Shown one piece after another: positions 22,518-33,837 of a stretch of DNA of 64,000 nucleotides. This DNA is from Leguminivora glycinivorella (lineage: Eukaryota; Arthropoda; Insecta; Lepidoptera; Tortricidae): NCBI RefSeq assembly GCF_023078275.1, contig NC_062990.1:9873549-9937548 (forward strand), given 5' to 3'. The notes under the pieces are model-generated. The model had not been told where the DNA came from. It worked only from the letters and a program-made list of their open reading frames with translations, and did no database searches. Position 1 is the stretch's first letter. Every line of letters begins with the position of its first letter. A program made the position numbers and the translations under genes.

Positions 22518-22700
22518 AGCCTCCGCCACACATAAAGCGTTTTGATAGTGTAGCGTTAACGCTGAATGCGCGCGCATTCCGCTCGCAATCCGCGCTCGTT
22601 AGTTTAGGCGCAACGACAGCGTTCGTCCGGTGCACCGCTATCATTGCGCTCCGCTAACGCCCCGCCTACGCTCTCAAAACGCTCAAGTGTAGCCGAGCTT
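22518..22700. mobile_element. GC-rich MITE with CAAAACGCT arms
   Basis: AGCCTCCGCCACACATAAAG, CGTTTTGA at the left mirrors TCAAAACGCTCAAGTGTAGC and CGAGCTT at the right. TAA flanks both sides (22515-22517, 22701-22703), though the tips are AT-rich and the exact duplication is ambiguous. Confidence 0.55.
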
Positions 22701-23116
22701 TAAACATTACAATATGACATATGAAAAGCTATCACTTAACAGCATAAAATCTGTAACTACGACAGAATCTAACTCAACACGATTGGTTACTTATTGAACA
22801 CAACTTAGTCACAAATAACCCAACATTTTCCACCTTTAAAAGCCATTACAGCAGAGTTCTAATCCGCGTATCTAATAGGTAACTGACTATAACTGGAATT
22901 ATGCTAATCTCCCCATATTATACAAGAATGTTCTGCTATTTGAATTGGCATTTAGATAGACATTTGAATCGCGTTGGAACATTGCCTAGCAAATGTTAGA
23001 TGCCAACGCACCACATTAGATTAGTTAAACCATGTCTAACGATTCAATTAACGATTACACAGCCGCGGTGCCATCTTAAGAACGTCGAACCTACTTCTCC
23101 AAACATAGTACCTATA

Positions 23117-23545
23117 ATAGTTATTTGTTATACAAGGGTGCAAAGTTGTATTTTAACGCCGAGAGTGGAATTGAAAAACGAGCAAGTGAAAGGATTATAT
23201 AGTTGAACCACGAGCGAAGCGAGTGGTTCGAGAATAGAATCCTGAACTTGCGAGTTTTTTAACACACGAGAAGTAAAATAAAATTGCACCCGAGTGTAAC
23301 ACAAAACTTTTCCCCTCACTGTAGCGAGGAAACTACAACGCAAAAAATGCGTTTATCACTGCTTCCAGTAGTTCCACAGGGGAGAAATCATCTTTATTAC
23401 TAGATTCACCTACTTTCATCAATTTTAAAGCAATTAATTTGCCTTTATTGAAGGTCAAATTACTTTACCCACTAGTGGATAAAATGCGTTTTTACCCGCT
23501 GGTATTAAAGGACAAAACACGTGTTTCCGAGCTAGTGACCAAAAG
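23117..23545 (-). mobile_element. Element R440, copy 2 (minus)
   Basis: It is the reverse complement of the 14071 copy, from TAGTTATTTGTTATACAAGG to GTTTCCGAGCTAGTGA. It lies in duplication copy 1. Frames read through it on both strands are artefacts. Confidence 0.6.
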
Positions 23546-23726
23546 TACTTTTTCATCAATGTTTTTGAGATAAATAAAGTAGGTAAGTTCGGGTGATCTC
23601 AATAAGATCAGAATGTCTGGTAGGTAGTACAGGTAATTAAGTAATTCAAATGAACTCCTGAAAATAATAAAGAGAGTAGGTAAACCTTTAAGCAAAACTT
23701 TGATCATTAATATATATACATAAATT

Positions 23727-23870
23727 GTGGCATAGGCGAGTGGCTGGCAACCTGTTACTGCAATGTCATAATTTGGATTTCTTTCAACCCAAGAGTGATT
23801 CTGAAACTTAGTAGTTCATGTGCTCTACCTACCCCTTTATGGGATACAGGCGTGATTATAAATGTATGTA
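23727..23870 (+). repeat. Repeat D fragment in duplication copy 1
   Basis: ATTGTGGCATAGGCGAGTGG, CAACCTGTTACTGCAATGTC and CCCCTTTATGGGATACAGGC are visible; the first third of the family is missing. The matching copy-2 fragment starts near 31165. Confidence 0.55.
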
Positions 23871-24193
23871 TATAATATATATAACTTGCTTTTAAACACT
23901 GCTGTTGCGTGTGGCAATAAAGTTGGTCTGCAGATGAGTAAGTAAACTTAGAAAAGTTTACACGTATGGAAGTCGTAGGTCTTTTTTTTGTAGATAACTG
24001 GCGCTTTCTACCTAAGGTTGTGAAGCTGTTATCCTGAGGGATATAAGATAAGATTTCTTCCCAAAACACCCTAAGGATCTTTGATTAAACTACTACCTAA
24101 CCCATTAAGGTGACGAATTTGTAAACATGTCTCACGTTAACATCAATAACCCGAACAAGAAATAAGACAAAAATGTGGTCTAATGCCATGTAA

Positions 24194-24232
24194 AGCCTAA
24201 ACAGAAATACTATAAGTATTTCTGTTTAGGCT
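24194..24232. repeat. Perfect 17-bp-arm hairpin
   Basis: AGCCTAAACAGAAATAC, loop TATAA, then GTATTTCTGTTTAGGCT. The identical hairpin is preserved in copy 2 at 31916-31954. It could be the core of a tiny foldback element; transcription is not evident. Confidence 0.6.
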
Positions 24233-24811
24233 ATATATGACTACCCACCATGCTGCGGAATATTTTTAGATCTATTTCATTCATACTATACTTATGTAAC
24301 TGTCACCACATACATCATAACAACAGCGCCCTCTTGACAATACATACGAGTATAGTCATAAATTTCTGGTCCGGAAAACACAATATATTTGTAAGCTCCC
24401 GTAGAAAAATTAGAACAATACCTCTGTTCTTTCTTTTAAAACAATCCAGCAAAAAAGCTAACCTCCATAATTATTGTTTTCCCGTGACGTCACTCTAACC
24501 CCGTGACCTCGTTCGGGCCGCATTCCGTCACGCCCGTAGGGTCAATTCCTACCATGAGGGTTATGCTTCTACCGAGGACATGGTGCAGGCGATATATTCC
24601 CGTAGACACTGAGCGCATCAGTTTTTTTAAGCCGATAGAAACATAAGAAAACATGATAGTAAAATATGAAATATTTTTTAAGTTTAAATATCTGCGGGCG
24701 TATCACACTAGTTCGATAAACATTATTGCATCAATGCGTCCCTATCGCACTTACAAATAGTGCGAAGAGGACGGCCTGTATCGTTTGGCACGCGACCATA
24801 CTAGCCTACCT

Positions 24812-24943
24812 GGGGGTTACCATGACGTACTAAAGACGTTCAGTTTAGGTTGAGAGAAAGGGACACAGCTATAGTAGTTACATAGCTCCGGTTCTCTCTC
24901 TCAACCTAAACTGAACGGCTTTAGCACGTCATGGTAACCTCCC
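24812..24943. mobile_element. Inverted-repeat MITE in duplication copy 1
   Basis: GGTTACCATGACGTACTAAA and CGTTCAGTTTAGGTTGAGAG pair with CTCTCAACCTAAACTGAACG and TTTAGCACGTCATGGTAACC, giving arms of about 45 bp around a loop of about 40 bp. The copy-2 equivalent is at 32530-32661. Confidence 0.7.
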
Positions 24944-25820
24944 TGATCAGTATATGATCAGTTTCAACAAATATCAACAACTTGAGAACAACAAGAGTGG
25001 TATTGGTCGAGCTAGCTACGATAACGATATTATTGTAAGCGTTTGTGCACTTGGCTTCTTACCCTGAGTCATCTTTAAACGAAGCGTATCGACCACCACT
25101 GAACCTGACTTTACATTCACCACGAGCGCTCCATATTGTCCGAGACTCGTTGTTTTCACTCCGTTTTTTTTAAGTTACGTGTCAAGAACAATACTGGGGC
25201 AGTACAAACAGATAAAGCTATGCAAGTGGGACGGCAAACAGGGACGAGTATTTGGAAATAAAACACCTGCTACCGCGCATGTTGCGTGTGGGGGAAGGGA
25301 TAAGGGGATAGCTGTTTGAAAGCTGTGACATAGCGTCAAAAATAGGTACAACCGTAACCTTCGAAGTAGGAAAAAATACGGTTGTTTATGCAATAAAGGC
25401 ATGACGAATTTACATTTATGGGAAGTAGATAAAATGAGATTTTTTTTAAATCAGTATTCAGTTGGTCAACCAGTAGGTACATATTTAGGCTAATAAAAAC
25501 ATCAAAATGTTTGTCATTAGCTTATTGAAGTCCTATTTATGGTCCCTAAAAGGTCTTATAAAAGAATTAAAAAACACCAGCGTAAGAGACAAGATTACCA
25601 AAAAATTTTAACAGAACTTCTAAACTGTATCTATTTTTAACGACTGTCTCAACAGCTGCCTTGGATGTTATGCATAGTCTTCCGCAACATACATCTTTGC
25701 CATTGAAAACTTTATTTTAGCCATAGTTATATATTTTACTCTTCGTATATGTGAGAATACAGCAATATCAGCAATATTGATAAATAATTGGATAATCGAT
25801 CCATATATAAGATCTATAAG

Positions 25821-26100
25821 GGTCGTTCTATCTTTTCGTGCCGATTTGGCGTTTTTTGTGATATTTTTTTTTTTAAAGGTATGGTCGTTATTTTGATATT
25901 GCGAATGTATATACACATAGTAACTATGTTTTAGTGAAAGGCACCTTTATACTAGTTTTACTTTCTAAGAAAAAGTAAGGATTGTAATGAAGGCGAAGAT
26001 GGAAATGAAAATCCATGGGAAGGTAATGTCCACGTAAGGATGGAAATGAAATTGATTATATTTTAAAAGATGGAGGCTTAAAATAAAACGATTTAATACC
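25821..26100. other. Unique spacer between duplication copy 1 and the LINE
   Basis: No gene. Near 25995-26055 the phrase AAGGATGGAAATGAAA and a variant AAGATGGAAATGAAAATCC form a short direct repeat. It has no counterpart next to copy 2. Confidence 0.45.
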
Positions 26101-26104
26101 TGTT

Positions 26105-27430
26105 TTATAATATAATAATCAACTGTTTGATATTTTCCAAATTTTCGTGAGTCAAGTTTAGGTACATACTGGACTTGTCCTCGGCTTTCACGAGATTCTC
26201 ATCATGGGGGATGGTGATGTCAACGAGCACGGCCCGGCGTTGTAGTCGATCTATTACCACAATGTCAGGCTTATTGGCTACATATACAATAGTCCTGTCA
26301 GTGATAATAGATCGATCCCAATAGAGCGAGCGTGGCATAACCGATTTCGATAACTGGCGCAGTTACTAAGGACGGCAGTGTAGTATGGTACTTCGCGGTC
26401 CACAAGACCGTATTGAAGAGCAAACTGCTGGTGAATAATCCTGGCTACAAGATTATGACTGTACAAGTACTCACCGTTAGCAAGATGAGAACAACCCGAG
26501 ATGATAGATGATATGCCTGAGTGACTCTCCGCTCCGGGACGGCAGCATGCCCGACAAATGTCGACCGTACCGTCCTTCAGGATATATTTCCGGTAGTTGT
26601 TCGTCATCATAACTTCATCCGCAATTGCACAGACAAAACCCTCGGTTTCTCCATAGAGGTCCCCAAATCTTAACTAGTTCAATGATGCGAGCAGGTCTAC
26701 ATCTGGTCCCGTGAGGGCCTTGTAGAACCACCCTTGTAGCGGCTTGCTCTCCCATACCGCCTTGCGGTCCGCAGTACTTAGTACCACAGGTTTGCGCCAG
26801 TTTTCTTTCGCCAAGGAGAGCGGCGTGAGGTTTTGTCTACTGCCACCACATCACGATGCATCCCACACTCGTTGTTAAGTAAGTAATTCCTGGCGTTTAG
26901 GAAGCCTCAACTTCCGCACTTCCATGGGATGTACAATCTCATGAGTGTAACATACGATGTGTGGTGAGCAGTAGGCGGACCCTTCGATCCAGGGCGTCCA
27001 GCTCGGTCTGGGTCCACTTTAGTATGCCAAAAGAGTATAATTATGAGTAGGGGCATTATATACCCAGGCATTAAAGACGCGCACTTTGTTGCCTCCTGAC
27101 AAAATACTGTTAAGGACTTTTGTGAGCCGACTGAAAAAGCGCTCCTTCACCGACCATTTAATGTCATCATCCTCAATACCCAACGACTGTGGCATACCAA
27201 GGTAGGTACTTATAGGTTTCTGATTTAGAGATAGATCTGAACGACACATTGTCTCAGAAAAGAGTAAATTTTCTGAATTTACTACCTTCCCCCGCTATAC
27301 ATGCATATCCGCACACTTATCGACACCAAATTCCATTTGGATGGCGGTGCTGAAAACTTCTGTGGTTTTCAATAGCACCATCAGATCTTGGGTGTGCGGT
27401 GAAAATAGTTTGAGATCCTCCAAGTACCTA
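26105..27430 (-). pseudogene. Decayed LINE reverse transcriptase, C-terminal half
   Basis: Minus-strand frames give, in order, YLEDLKLFSPHTQDLM, MEFGVDKCAD, TYLGMPQSLGIEDDDIKWSV, ERFFSRLTKVLNSILSGGNK, MMTNNYRKYILKDGTVDICR, ISGCSHLANGEYL, and YWDRSIITDRTIVYVANKPD with RRAVLVDITIPHDENLVKAE. This matches the order of a widespread insect LINE polymerase. The Y-x-D-D catalytic motif reads YLED, so the first aspartate is lost. Several stops and shifts separate the frames, so no product is expected. Its 5' end stops exactly at the gypsy junction near 27428. Confidence 0.7.
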
Positions 27431-28904
27431 CTCGCGGCTTGTATTTGGACTGGCCAGTGCGCCCGCCATATTTCAACGTTCCTTAGAAACCATTCTCGCG
27501 GGCCTCGAAGTATGTATTTTTTTGGATGACATTCTGGTAACTGGTCGTAATAGGGCGGAGCACTTGCAGCGGTTAAATGAAGTGTTCAAAAGGCTACAGG
27601 AAGCTGGGTTGGTGTTACAAAAAGACAAGTGTTCATTCTTCCAAGATTCAGTTTCGTATTTAGGTTACGATATTGATAAAAATGGCTTACATAAATCGCC
27701 AGATAAGGTAAAAGCCATACTTGAAGCGAAAATTCCACAAAACATATCCGAGTTAAAATCTTTTTTAGGTTTAGTAAACTATTACAGACATTTTGTGAAA
27801 AACGCATCATCAATTTTAAGTCCTTTACATACACTTTTACAGAAAAATACGAAATGGTCTTGGACGAGCGAACACGATGATGCGGTGTCTAACATAAAAC
27901 ATCAACAGGCTTCAGATGTCACATTAGCGCATTTTAATCCAAAAGCGAAGTTATTTTTAACAGTAGACGCGTCCCCTACAGGCTTGGGAGCCATTTTGAG
28001 CCTTATTAATGATAATGGGATCGAGCAACCCATATCATTTATGTCAAGGTCGTTAACGAATGCTGAAAAGAGGTATAGTCAGATTAGCAAAGAAGCGACA
28101 AGCATCGTTTTCGGAATACGTAAGTTCCATCATTATTTGTACGGCCGTGATGAGCCGTTTGTACTTAGGACCGATCACAAACCTCTTCTCAGCATTTTCC
28201 GGCCAGATAAGGGAGTTCCGGAAGTGTCGGCCAACCGCCTGCAGCGGTATGCTTTATTTTTATCAGCATACAATTACAAAATTGAATATGTTACCAGTGC
28301 GCGAAACACAGCTGATTTCCTCAGTCGTTCAGTGAGCGCGAGCGAGACCAATGTCATTGACGCCACCGCGAGCGAGCGAGATGAGGTAATTGACCGAGCC
28401 TCCTATCTCCAATTCATAACGGACGGCGACGTACCTATATCTATAGATAGTGTTTACGAAGCGACGCGCACTGATAACATACTCTCACAGGTGACAAATT
28501 ACGTAATGAACGGTTGGCCTAATAAAGTAAGGGATTGCAAATTGCAACCTTATTATATATGTCGTTTAGAGTTATCTGTTGAACGAGGTTGTGTAGTTAG
28601 AGGTTCTAGGTTGGTCATTCCTGAAACTCTTCAAAATAAAATTATTGATGAGTTACACAGGGGCCACTTAGGTATGAATAAAATGAAGGCAGAGGCTCGA
28701 CTGCGGTTTTGGTGGCCCGGCATGGCGGCCGACATCGAGCGGCGCGCGGCCGGCTGCGCGCAGTGCGTGAGCGTGCGCCCCGCGCCGCCGCGCGCCGCTC
28801 GCGCCCTGGCCATATCCACCAGAAGCGTTCCATCGCGTTCATATGGACATTTTGGGCCCTGCGCATGGGAAATACTTCCTAATCATTGTAGACGCACACT
28901 CTAA
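27426..28904 (+). pseudogene. Ty3/gypsy pol, part 1: RT end, RNase H, integrase zinc domain
   Basis: The frame is open from about 27416. It shows the RT motif FGLASAPAIFQR (27444-27479), the catalytic FLDDILVTG (first part from 27519), the RT thumb FLGLVNYYRHF, then the RNase H domain (FLTVDASPTGLGAIL, FVLRTDHKPLL, NTADFLSR). The integrase HHCC zinc finger follows (HRGHLGMNKMKAEARL, then CAQCVSV). Gag, protease and the first part of RT are missing. A frameshift in the GC-rich stretch around 28775-28808 takes the protein out of frame, so the last 30 or so codons of this ORF are spurious. It was a retroelement polyprotein making cDNA; this copy cannot act alone. Confidence 0.85.
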
Positions 28905-29592
28905 ATGGGTGGAGTGTTTCGATGTATCAGTATCGTACAGTAGTCGCGTAATAATTGAGAAAGTTTGCGAAACTATGTCTAGATTTGGTATTTTCCGCAA
29001 CATTTGCACAGATAACGGTACTTCGTTTGTATCTAAGGAATTTGAGCACTTCTGTAGAATAAATGGTATAGAACACATCACCACTCCCACTTATAGACCA
29101 GCCAGCAATGGTCAAGCGGAGATTTATTGTAAGCAGCTTAAACTAGCATTAAATAAAATAATATCTTCTGGCACACACTTACGTAATATTAACGTGAAAA
29201 TACAAGAGTACTTATTTATGTACAGAAATTCAAAACACACATCAACAAACATGTCTCCCGCAGAGGTTCTCTTTGGGCGTAAATTGCGAAGTCGTTTAGA
29301 CTGGTTACAGCTCGCGCAGCCGTCCTCATCACCACTGTCTGACGCAGCGATCGCTGATAACGTGTCGCGCCAACAGGCCTTGCAGACTAAATATTACGAT
29401 GGTAACAGAAGTGTCCAATTTTGTATCGGTGAAACTGTGTTAGTTAAAGTTTATAAAAATCAAAAATCATACTGGACAATAGGAGTTGTAATTAAACAAA
29501 TAGGTAAAACCATGTATATTGTGAAATTAGACAATAACAAAACGCTAAAAAACATATTGATCAATTACAAAAGTATAAAGGGGAGGAGATAA
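28810..29592 (+). pseudogene. Ty3/gypsy pol, part 2: integrase core and C-terminus
   Basis: The frame after the shift carries the integrase DDE core: D in MDILGPAHG/IIVDAHSKW, D in CTDNGTSFVSKEF, and E in RPASNGQAE. A C-terminal domain with YYDGNRSVQFCIGETVLVKV follows. All three acidic residues are present, so the core itself is intact although it is out of frame with the zinc domain upstream. The first ATG in this frame, at 28843, lies within the protein and is not a real start. Confidence 0.85.
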
Positions 29593-30010
29593 GTGAAGAA
29601 CGATCCGTGGCAGAACGAACACCCCCTCCAGCTCTTTGATTGAAGATCATGAGAACGAGCCTGACATGTTACAGGCTCTCCTATGGCCACCGTCAGGTCT
29701 CCAGCAGGCAACTCCAGCACCCGAACCGGGCCCTCCGCGAGAACGCCAAGAAGCGCAACCATCAGGCACTGCTCAACGGGAATCCTCGCCACCTCTTGAT
29801 TCACTTACTACCGGCGGCAGTGACACTGACGGCCGTGCGACGTCAGGAACTGACGAGCCAGCCAGGTTGCCCTCGCCGACGCCGACGCCAGGACAGAGCC
29901 TGACGGACGGTTCGGCTCCGCAGGAAGATGTTCAGGCCGATACCGAGCCAGAAATATCCCACGTAAATACGAGGCCTCGGAGACCCTTTAATTTTGGCGA
30001 TTACTTTTGA
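29593..30010 (+). pseudogene. Ty3/gypsy pol C-terminal tail
   Basis: A proline-, serine- and acid-rich frame from about 29636 ends TRPRRPFNFGDYF and a stop at 30010, a usual end of gypsy pol polyproteins (basic patch plus aromatic tail). It is separated from the integrase frame by a stop at 29590-29592 and a frame change. No envelope gene lies between it and the LTR. Confidence 0.65.
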
Positions 30011-30026
30011 ATTTAGTGTAAGGGAA

Positions 30027-30214
30027 TGTTAGGATTAATAATATGTATGTAGCTATAGTAGTAGCGTATACCCTGTTTACGCCGTGTTATTATATCTATA
30101 AGTACCTACATAGTTATGTATGCATGTATAGCGCACCCTGCGCACCAATAAACTTCAGTTAGCTACCGACCGTGTGCGTGTATCATTCTCCGAGTCCTAA
30201 CCTCAAACCTAACA
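30027..30214 (+). repeat. Gypsy 3' LTR, intact, 188 bp
   Basis: It starts TGTTAGG and ends CCTAACA, so the tips are a 7-bp inverted repeat. A purine stretch (AAGGGAA) just before 30027 is a possible polypurine tract. AATAAA at 30147-30152 can serve as polyadenylation signal. Right after it GTTAC (30215-30219) begins the sequence shared with the empty site at 22786, so GTTAC is the likely target duplication. The 5' LTR is missing. Confidence 0.85.
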
Positions 30215-30552
30215 GTTACTTATTGAAAACTTAGTCATAAATAACTCAACATTTTCCACCTTTAAAAGCCATTAGCCAGCAGAGTTCTATTCCGTGTATC
30301 TATTTATCTAATAGGTAACTGACTATAACTGGAATTATGCTAATCTCCCCATATTATACAAGAATGTTCTGCTATTTGAATTGGCATTTAGATAGACATT
30401 TGAATCGCATTGGAACATTGCCTAGCAAATGTTAGATGCCAACGCACCACATTAGATTAGTTAAACCATGTCTAACGATTCAATTAACGATTACACAGCC
30501 GCGGTGCCATCTTAAGAACGTCGAACCTACTTCTCCAAACATAGTACCTATA

Positions 30553-30990
30553 ATAGTTATTTGTTATACAAGGGTGCAAAGTTGTATTTTAACGCCGAGA
30601 GTGGAATTGAAAAACGAGCAAGTGAAAGGATTCTATAGTTGAACCACGAGCGAAGCGAGTGGTTCGAGAATAGAATCCTGAACTTGCGAGTTTTTTAACA
30701 CACGAGAAGTAAAATAAAATTGCACCCGAGTGTAACACAAAACTTTTCCCCTCACTGTAGCGAGGAAACTACAACGCAAAAAATGCGTTTATCACTGCTT
30801 CCAGTAGTTCCACAGGTGAGAAATCATCTTTATTACTAGATTCACCTACTTTCATCAATTTTAAAGCAATTAATTTGCCTTTATTGAAGGTCAAATTACT
30901 TTACCCACTAGTGGATAAAATGCGTTTTTACCCGCTGGTATTAAAGGACAAAACACGTGTTTCCGAGCTAGTGAGGGGAAAAGTACTTTT
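30553..30990 (-). mobile_element. Element R440, copy 3 (minus), in duplication copy 2
   Basis: It is the counterpart of 23117-23545. At the end copy 2 keeps GCTAGTGAGGGGAAAAGTAC where copy 1 has GCTAGTGACCAAAAGTAC. Confidence 0.6.
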
Positions 30991-31141
30991 TCATCAATGT
31001 TTTTGAGATAAATAAAGTAGGTAAGTTCGGGTGATCTCAATAAGATCAGAATGTCTGGTAGGTAGTACAAGTAATTAAGTAATTCAAATGAACTCCTGAA
31101 AATAATAAAGAGAGTAGGTAGACCTTTAAGCAAAACTTTGA

Positions 31142-31590
31142 TCATTAATATATATACATAAATTGTGGCATAGGCGAGAGGCTGGGAACCTGTTACTGCA
31201 ATGTCATAATTTGGATTTCTTTCAACCCAAGAGTGGCTCTGAAACTTAGTAGTTCATGTGCTCTACCTACCCCTTTATGGGATACAGGCGTGATTATAAA
31301 TGTATGTATGTAATGTATATGTATGTATGTAGCCTGTGTGGTGACGGGTTAAGAATTTCACCACCCCCTTTCTTCCCGTGGGTGTCGTAGAAGGCGACTA
31401 TGGGATACGGGTTAAATTGTGGCGTAGGCGAGAGGCTGGCAACCTGTCACTGCAATGTCGCAGTTTCGTTTTCTTTCAACCCCTTATTTGCCAAGAGTGG
31501 CACTGAAGCTTTAGTAGTTTCATGTGTTCTGCCTACCCCTATATGGGATACAGGTGTGATTGTATGTATGTTGTATGTATGTATGTATGT
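31142..31590 (+). repeat. Two adjacent repeat-D units in duplication copy 2
   Basis: A partial unit (31165-31310, as in copy 1) is followed by a full one from CCTGTGTGGTGACGGGTTAA to CTATATGGGATACAGGTG, ending in (TGTATG)n. Copy 1 lacks the second unit, so it arose or was lost after duplication. Confidence 0.6.
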
Positions 31591-31915
31591 ATGTAATATA
31601 TATAACTTGCTTTTAAACACTGCTGTTGCGTGTGGCAATAAAGTTGGTCTGCAGATGAGTAAGTAAACTTAGAAAAGTTTACACGTATAGAAGTCGTAGG
31701 TCTTTTTTTTGTAGATAACTGGCGCTTTCTACCTAAGGTTGTGAAGCAGTTATCCTGAGGGATATAAGATAAGATTTCTTCCCAAAACACCCTAAGGATC
31801 TTTGATTAAACTACTACCTAACCCATTAAGGTGACGAATTTGTAAACATGTCTCACGTTTTACATCAATAACCCGAACAAGAAATAAGACAAAAATGTGG
31901 TCTTATGCCATGTAA

Positions 31916-31954
31916 AGCCTAAACAGAAATACTATAAGTATTTCTGTTTAGGCT
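31916..31954. repeat. Perfect hairpin in duplication copy 2
   Basis: Identical to the 24194-24232 hairpin, both arms and loop. Confidence 0.6.
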
Positions 31955-32529
31955 ATATATGACTACCCACCATGCTGCGGAATATTTTTAGATCTATTTC
32001 ATTCATACTATACTTATGTAACTGTCACCACAATCATAACAACAGCGCCCTCTTGACAATACATACGAGTATAGTCATAAATTTGTGGTCCGGAAAACAC
32101 AATATATTTGTAAGCTCCCGTAGAAAAATTAGAACAATACCTCTGTTCTTTCTTTTAAAACAATCCAGCAAAAAAGCTAACCTCCATATTGTTTTCCCGT
32201 GACGTCACTCTAACCCCGTGACCTCGTTCGGGCCGCATTCCGTCACGCCCGTAGGGTCAATTCCTACCATGAGGGTTATGCTTCTACCGAGGACATGGTG
32301 CAGGCGATATATTCCCGTAGACACTGAGCGCATCAGTTTTTTTAAGCCGATAGAAACATAAGAAAACATGATAGTAAAATATGAAATATTTTTTAAGTTT
32401 AAATATCTGCGGGCGTATCACACTAGTTCGATAAACTTTATTGCATCAATGCGTCCCTAATATCGCACTTACAAATAGTGCGAAGAGGACGGCCTGTATT
32501 GTTTGGCACGCGACCATACTAGCCTACCT

Positions 32530-32661
32530 GGGGGTTACCATGACGTACTAAAGACGTTCAGTTTAGGTTGAGAGAAAGGGACACAGCTATAGTAGTTACA
32601 TAGCTCCGTCCCTCTCTCTCAACCTAAACTGAACGGCTTTAGCACGTCATGGTAACCTCCC
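32530..32661. mobile_element. Inverted-repeat MITE in duplication copy 2
   Basis: It is the counterpart of 24812-24943. The loop differs: GCTCCGTCCCTCTCTCTC here versus GCTCCGGTTCTCTCTCTC in copy 1. Confidence 0.65.
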
Positions 32662-33526
32662 TGATCAGTATATGATCAGTTTCAACAAATATCAACAACT
32701 TGAGAACAACAAGAGTGGTATTGTTCGAGCTAGCTACGATAACGATATTATTGTAAGCGTTTGTGCACTTGGCTTCTTACCCTGAGTCATCTTTAAACGA
32801 TATCGACCACCACTGAACCTGACTTTACATTCACCACGAGCGCTCCATATTGTCCGAGACTCGTTGTTTTCACTCCGTTTTTTTAAGTTACGTGTCAAGA
32901 ACAATACTGGGGCAGTACAAACAGATAAAGCTATGCAAGTGGGACGGCAAACAGGGACGAGTATTTGGAAATAAAACACCTGCTACCGCGCATGTTGCGT
33001 GTGGGGGAAGGGATAAGGGGATAGCTGTTTGAAAGCTGTGACATAGCGTCAAAAATGGGTACAACCGTAACCTTCGAAGTAGGAAAAAATACGGTTGTTT
33101 ATGTAATAAAGGCATGACGAATTTACATTTATGGGAAGTAGATAAAATGAGATTTTAAATCAGTATTCAGTTGGTCAACCAGTAGGTACATATTAGGCTA
33201 ATAAAAACATCAAAATGTTTGTCATTAGCTCATTGAAGTGTTATTTATGGTCCCTAAAAGGTCTTATAAAAGAAAAAAAAAACACCAGCGTAAGAGACAA
33301 GATTACCAAAAAATTTTAACAGAACTTCTAAACTGTATCTATTTTTAACGACTGTCTCAACAGCTGCCTTGGATGTTATGCATAGTCTTCCGCAACATAC
33401 ATCTTTGCCATTGAAAACTTTATTTTAGCCATAGTTATATATTTTACTTCGTATATGTGAGAATACAGCAATGTCAGCAATATTGATAAATAATTGGATA
33501 GTCGATCCATCTATAAGATCTATAAG

Positions 33527-33835
33527 ATTGTCTTGCTTATTTTTATAACTCGCTGCCGCCTGTCCCGTGTCCCACAAAACTATAATGTCGGTAAATATTT
33601 GAAAACTGCTGGTAAACTATTACTTACCTTGAAAGCAAGAGTTCTGACACGGATCTTTGGAATGGGCACAGGAATGATCCCGAACATTTGGGATGCCTAA
33701 ATATTTAAGTAGGGCGGGGAATAATGTCCTAAATTTATTTTATTTTTGTAAAGTTGGTAAACAGGGACCGACCACCTGGGACTTATTGAAGATGACAACA
33801 TTAACAATGTCAATAACCTTATAACAACCCTAATA
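33527..33835. other. No gene seen
   Basis: A 68-codon plus frame starts at 33494 inside the duplicated segment and runs on to 33700 without any motif. Not supported as a gene. Confidence 0.4.
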
Positions 33836-33837
33836 TA

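Larger units (their letters stand above)
22786..25820. repeat. Direct duplication, copy 1
   Basis: From GTTACTTATTGAA at 22786 to GATCTATAAG at 25820 this matches 30215-33526 collinearly with only scattered substitutions and small indels. Copy 2 differs by an extra D repeat and indels such as CCATAATTATTG versus CCATATTG. The segment contains R440, repeat D, a 17-bp-arm hairpin and a MITE, but no host exon. No duplicate begins upstream of 22786. Confidence 0.85.
30215..33526. repeat. Direct duplication, copy 2
   Basis: It is collinear with 22786-25820. It is about 280 bp longer, mainly because a complete repeat-D unit (about 31330-31590) is added next to the shared D fragment. Other differences are small, for example CCTATCGCAC versus CCTAATATCGCAC. 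Homology ends at TATAAG (33526); after that the two copies have unrelated sequence. Confidence 0.85.

Noticed and set aside
23000..23206. 68-codon frame conserved at 30436
   Set aside because: Conservation is due to the whole 3 kb being duplicated, including non-coding parts; the frame has no motif and runs into element R440.
25175..25402. 75-codon minus frame conserved at 32888
   Set aside because: Again it lies in the duplicated segment; no motif and no better conserved than its surroundings.
27426..30214. Endogenous retrovirus with envelope
   Set aside because: No envelope-like frame lies between the pol tail (30010) and the LTR (30027); it is a Ty3/gypsy element without env.
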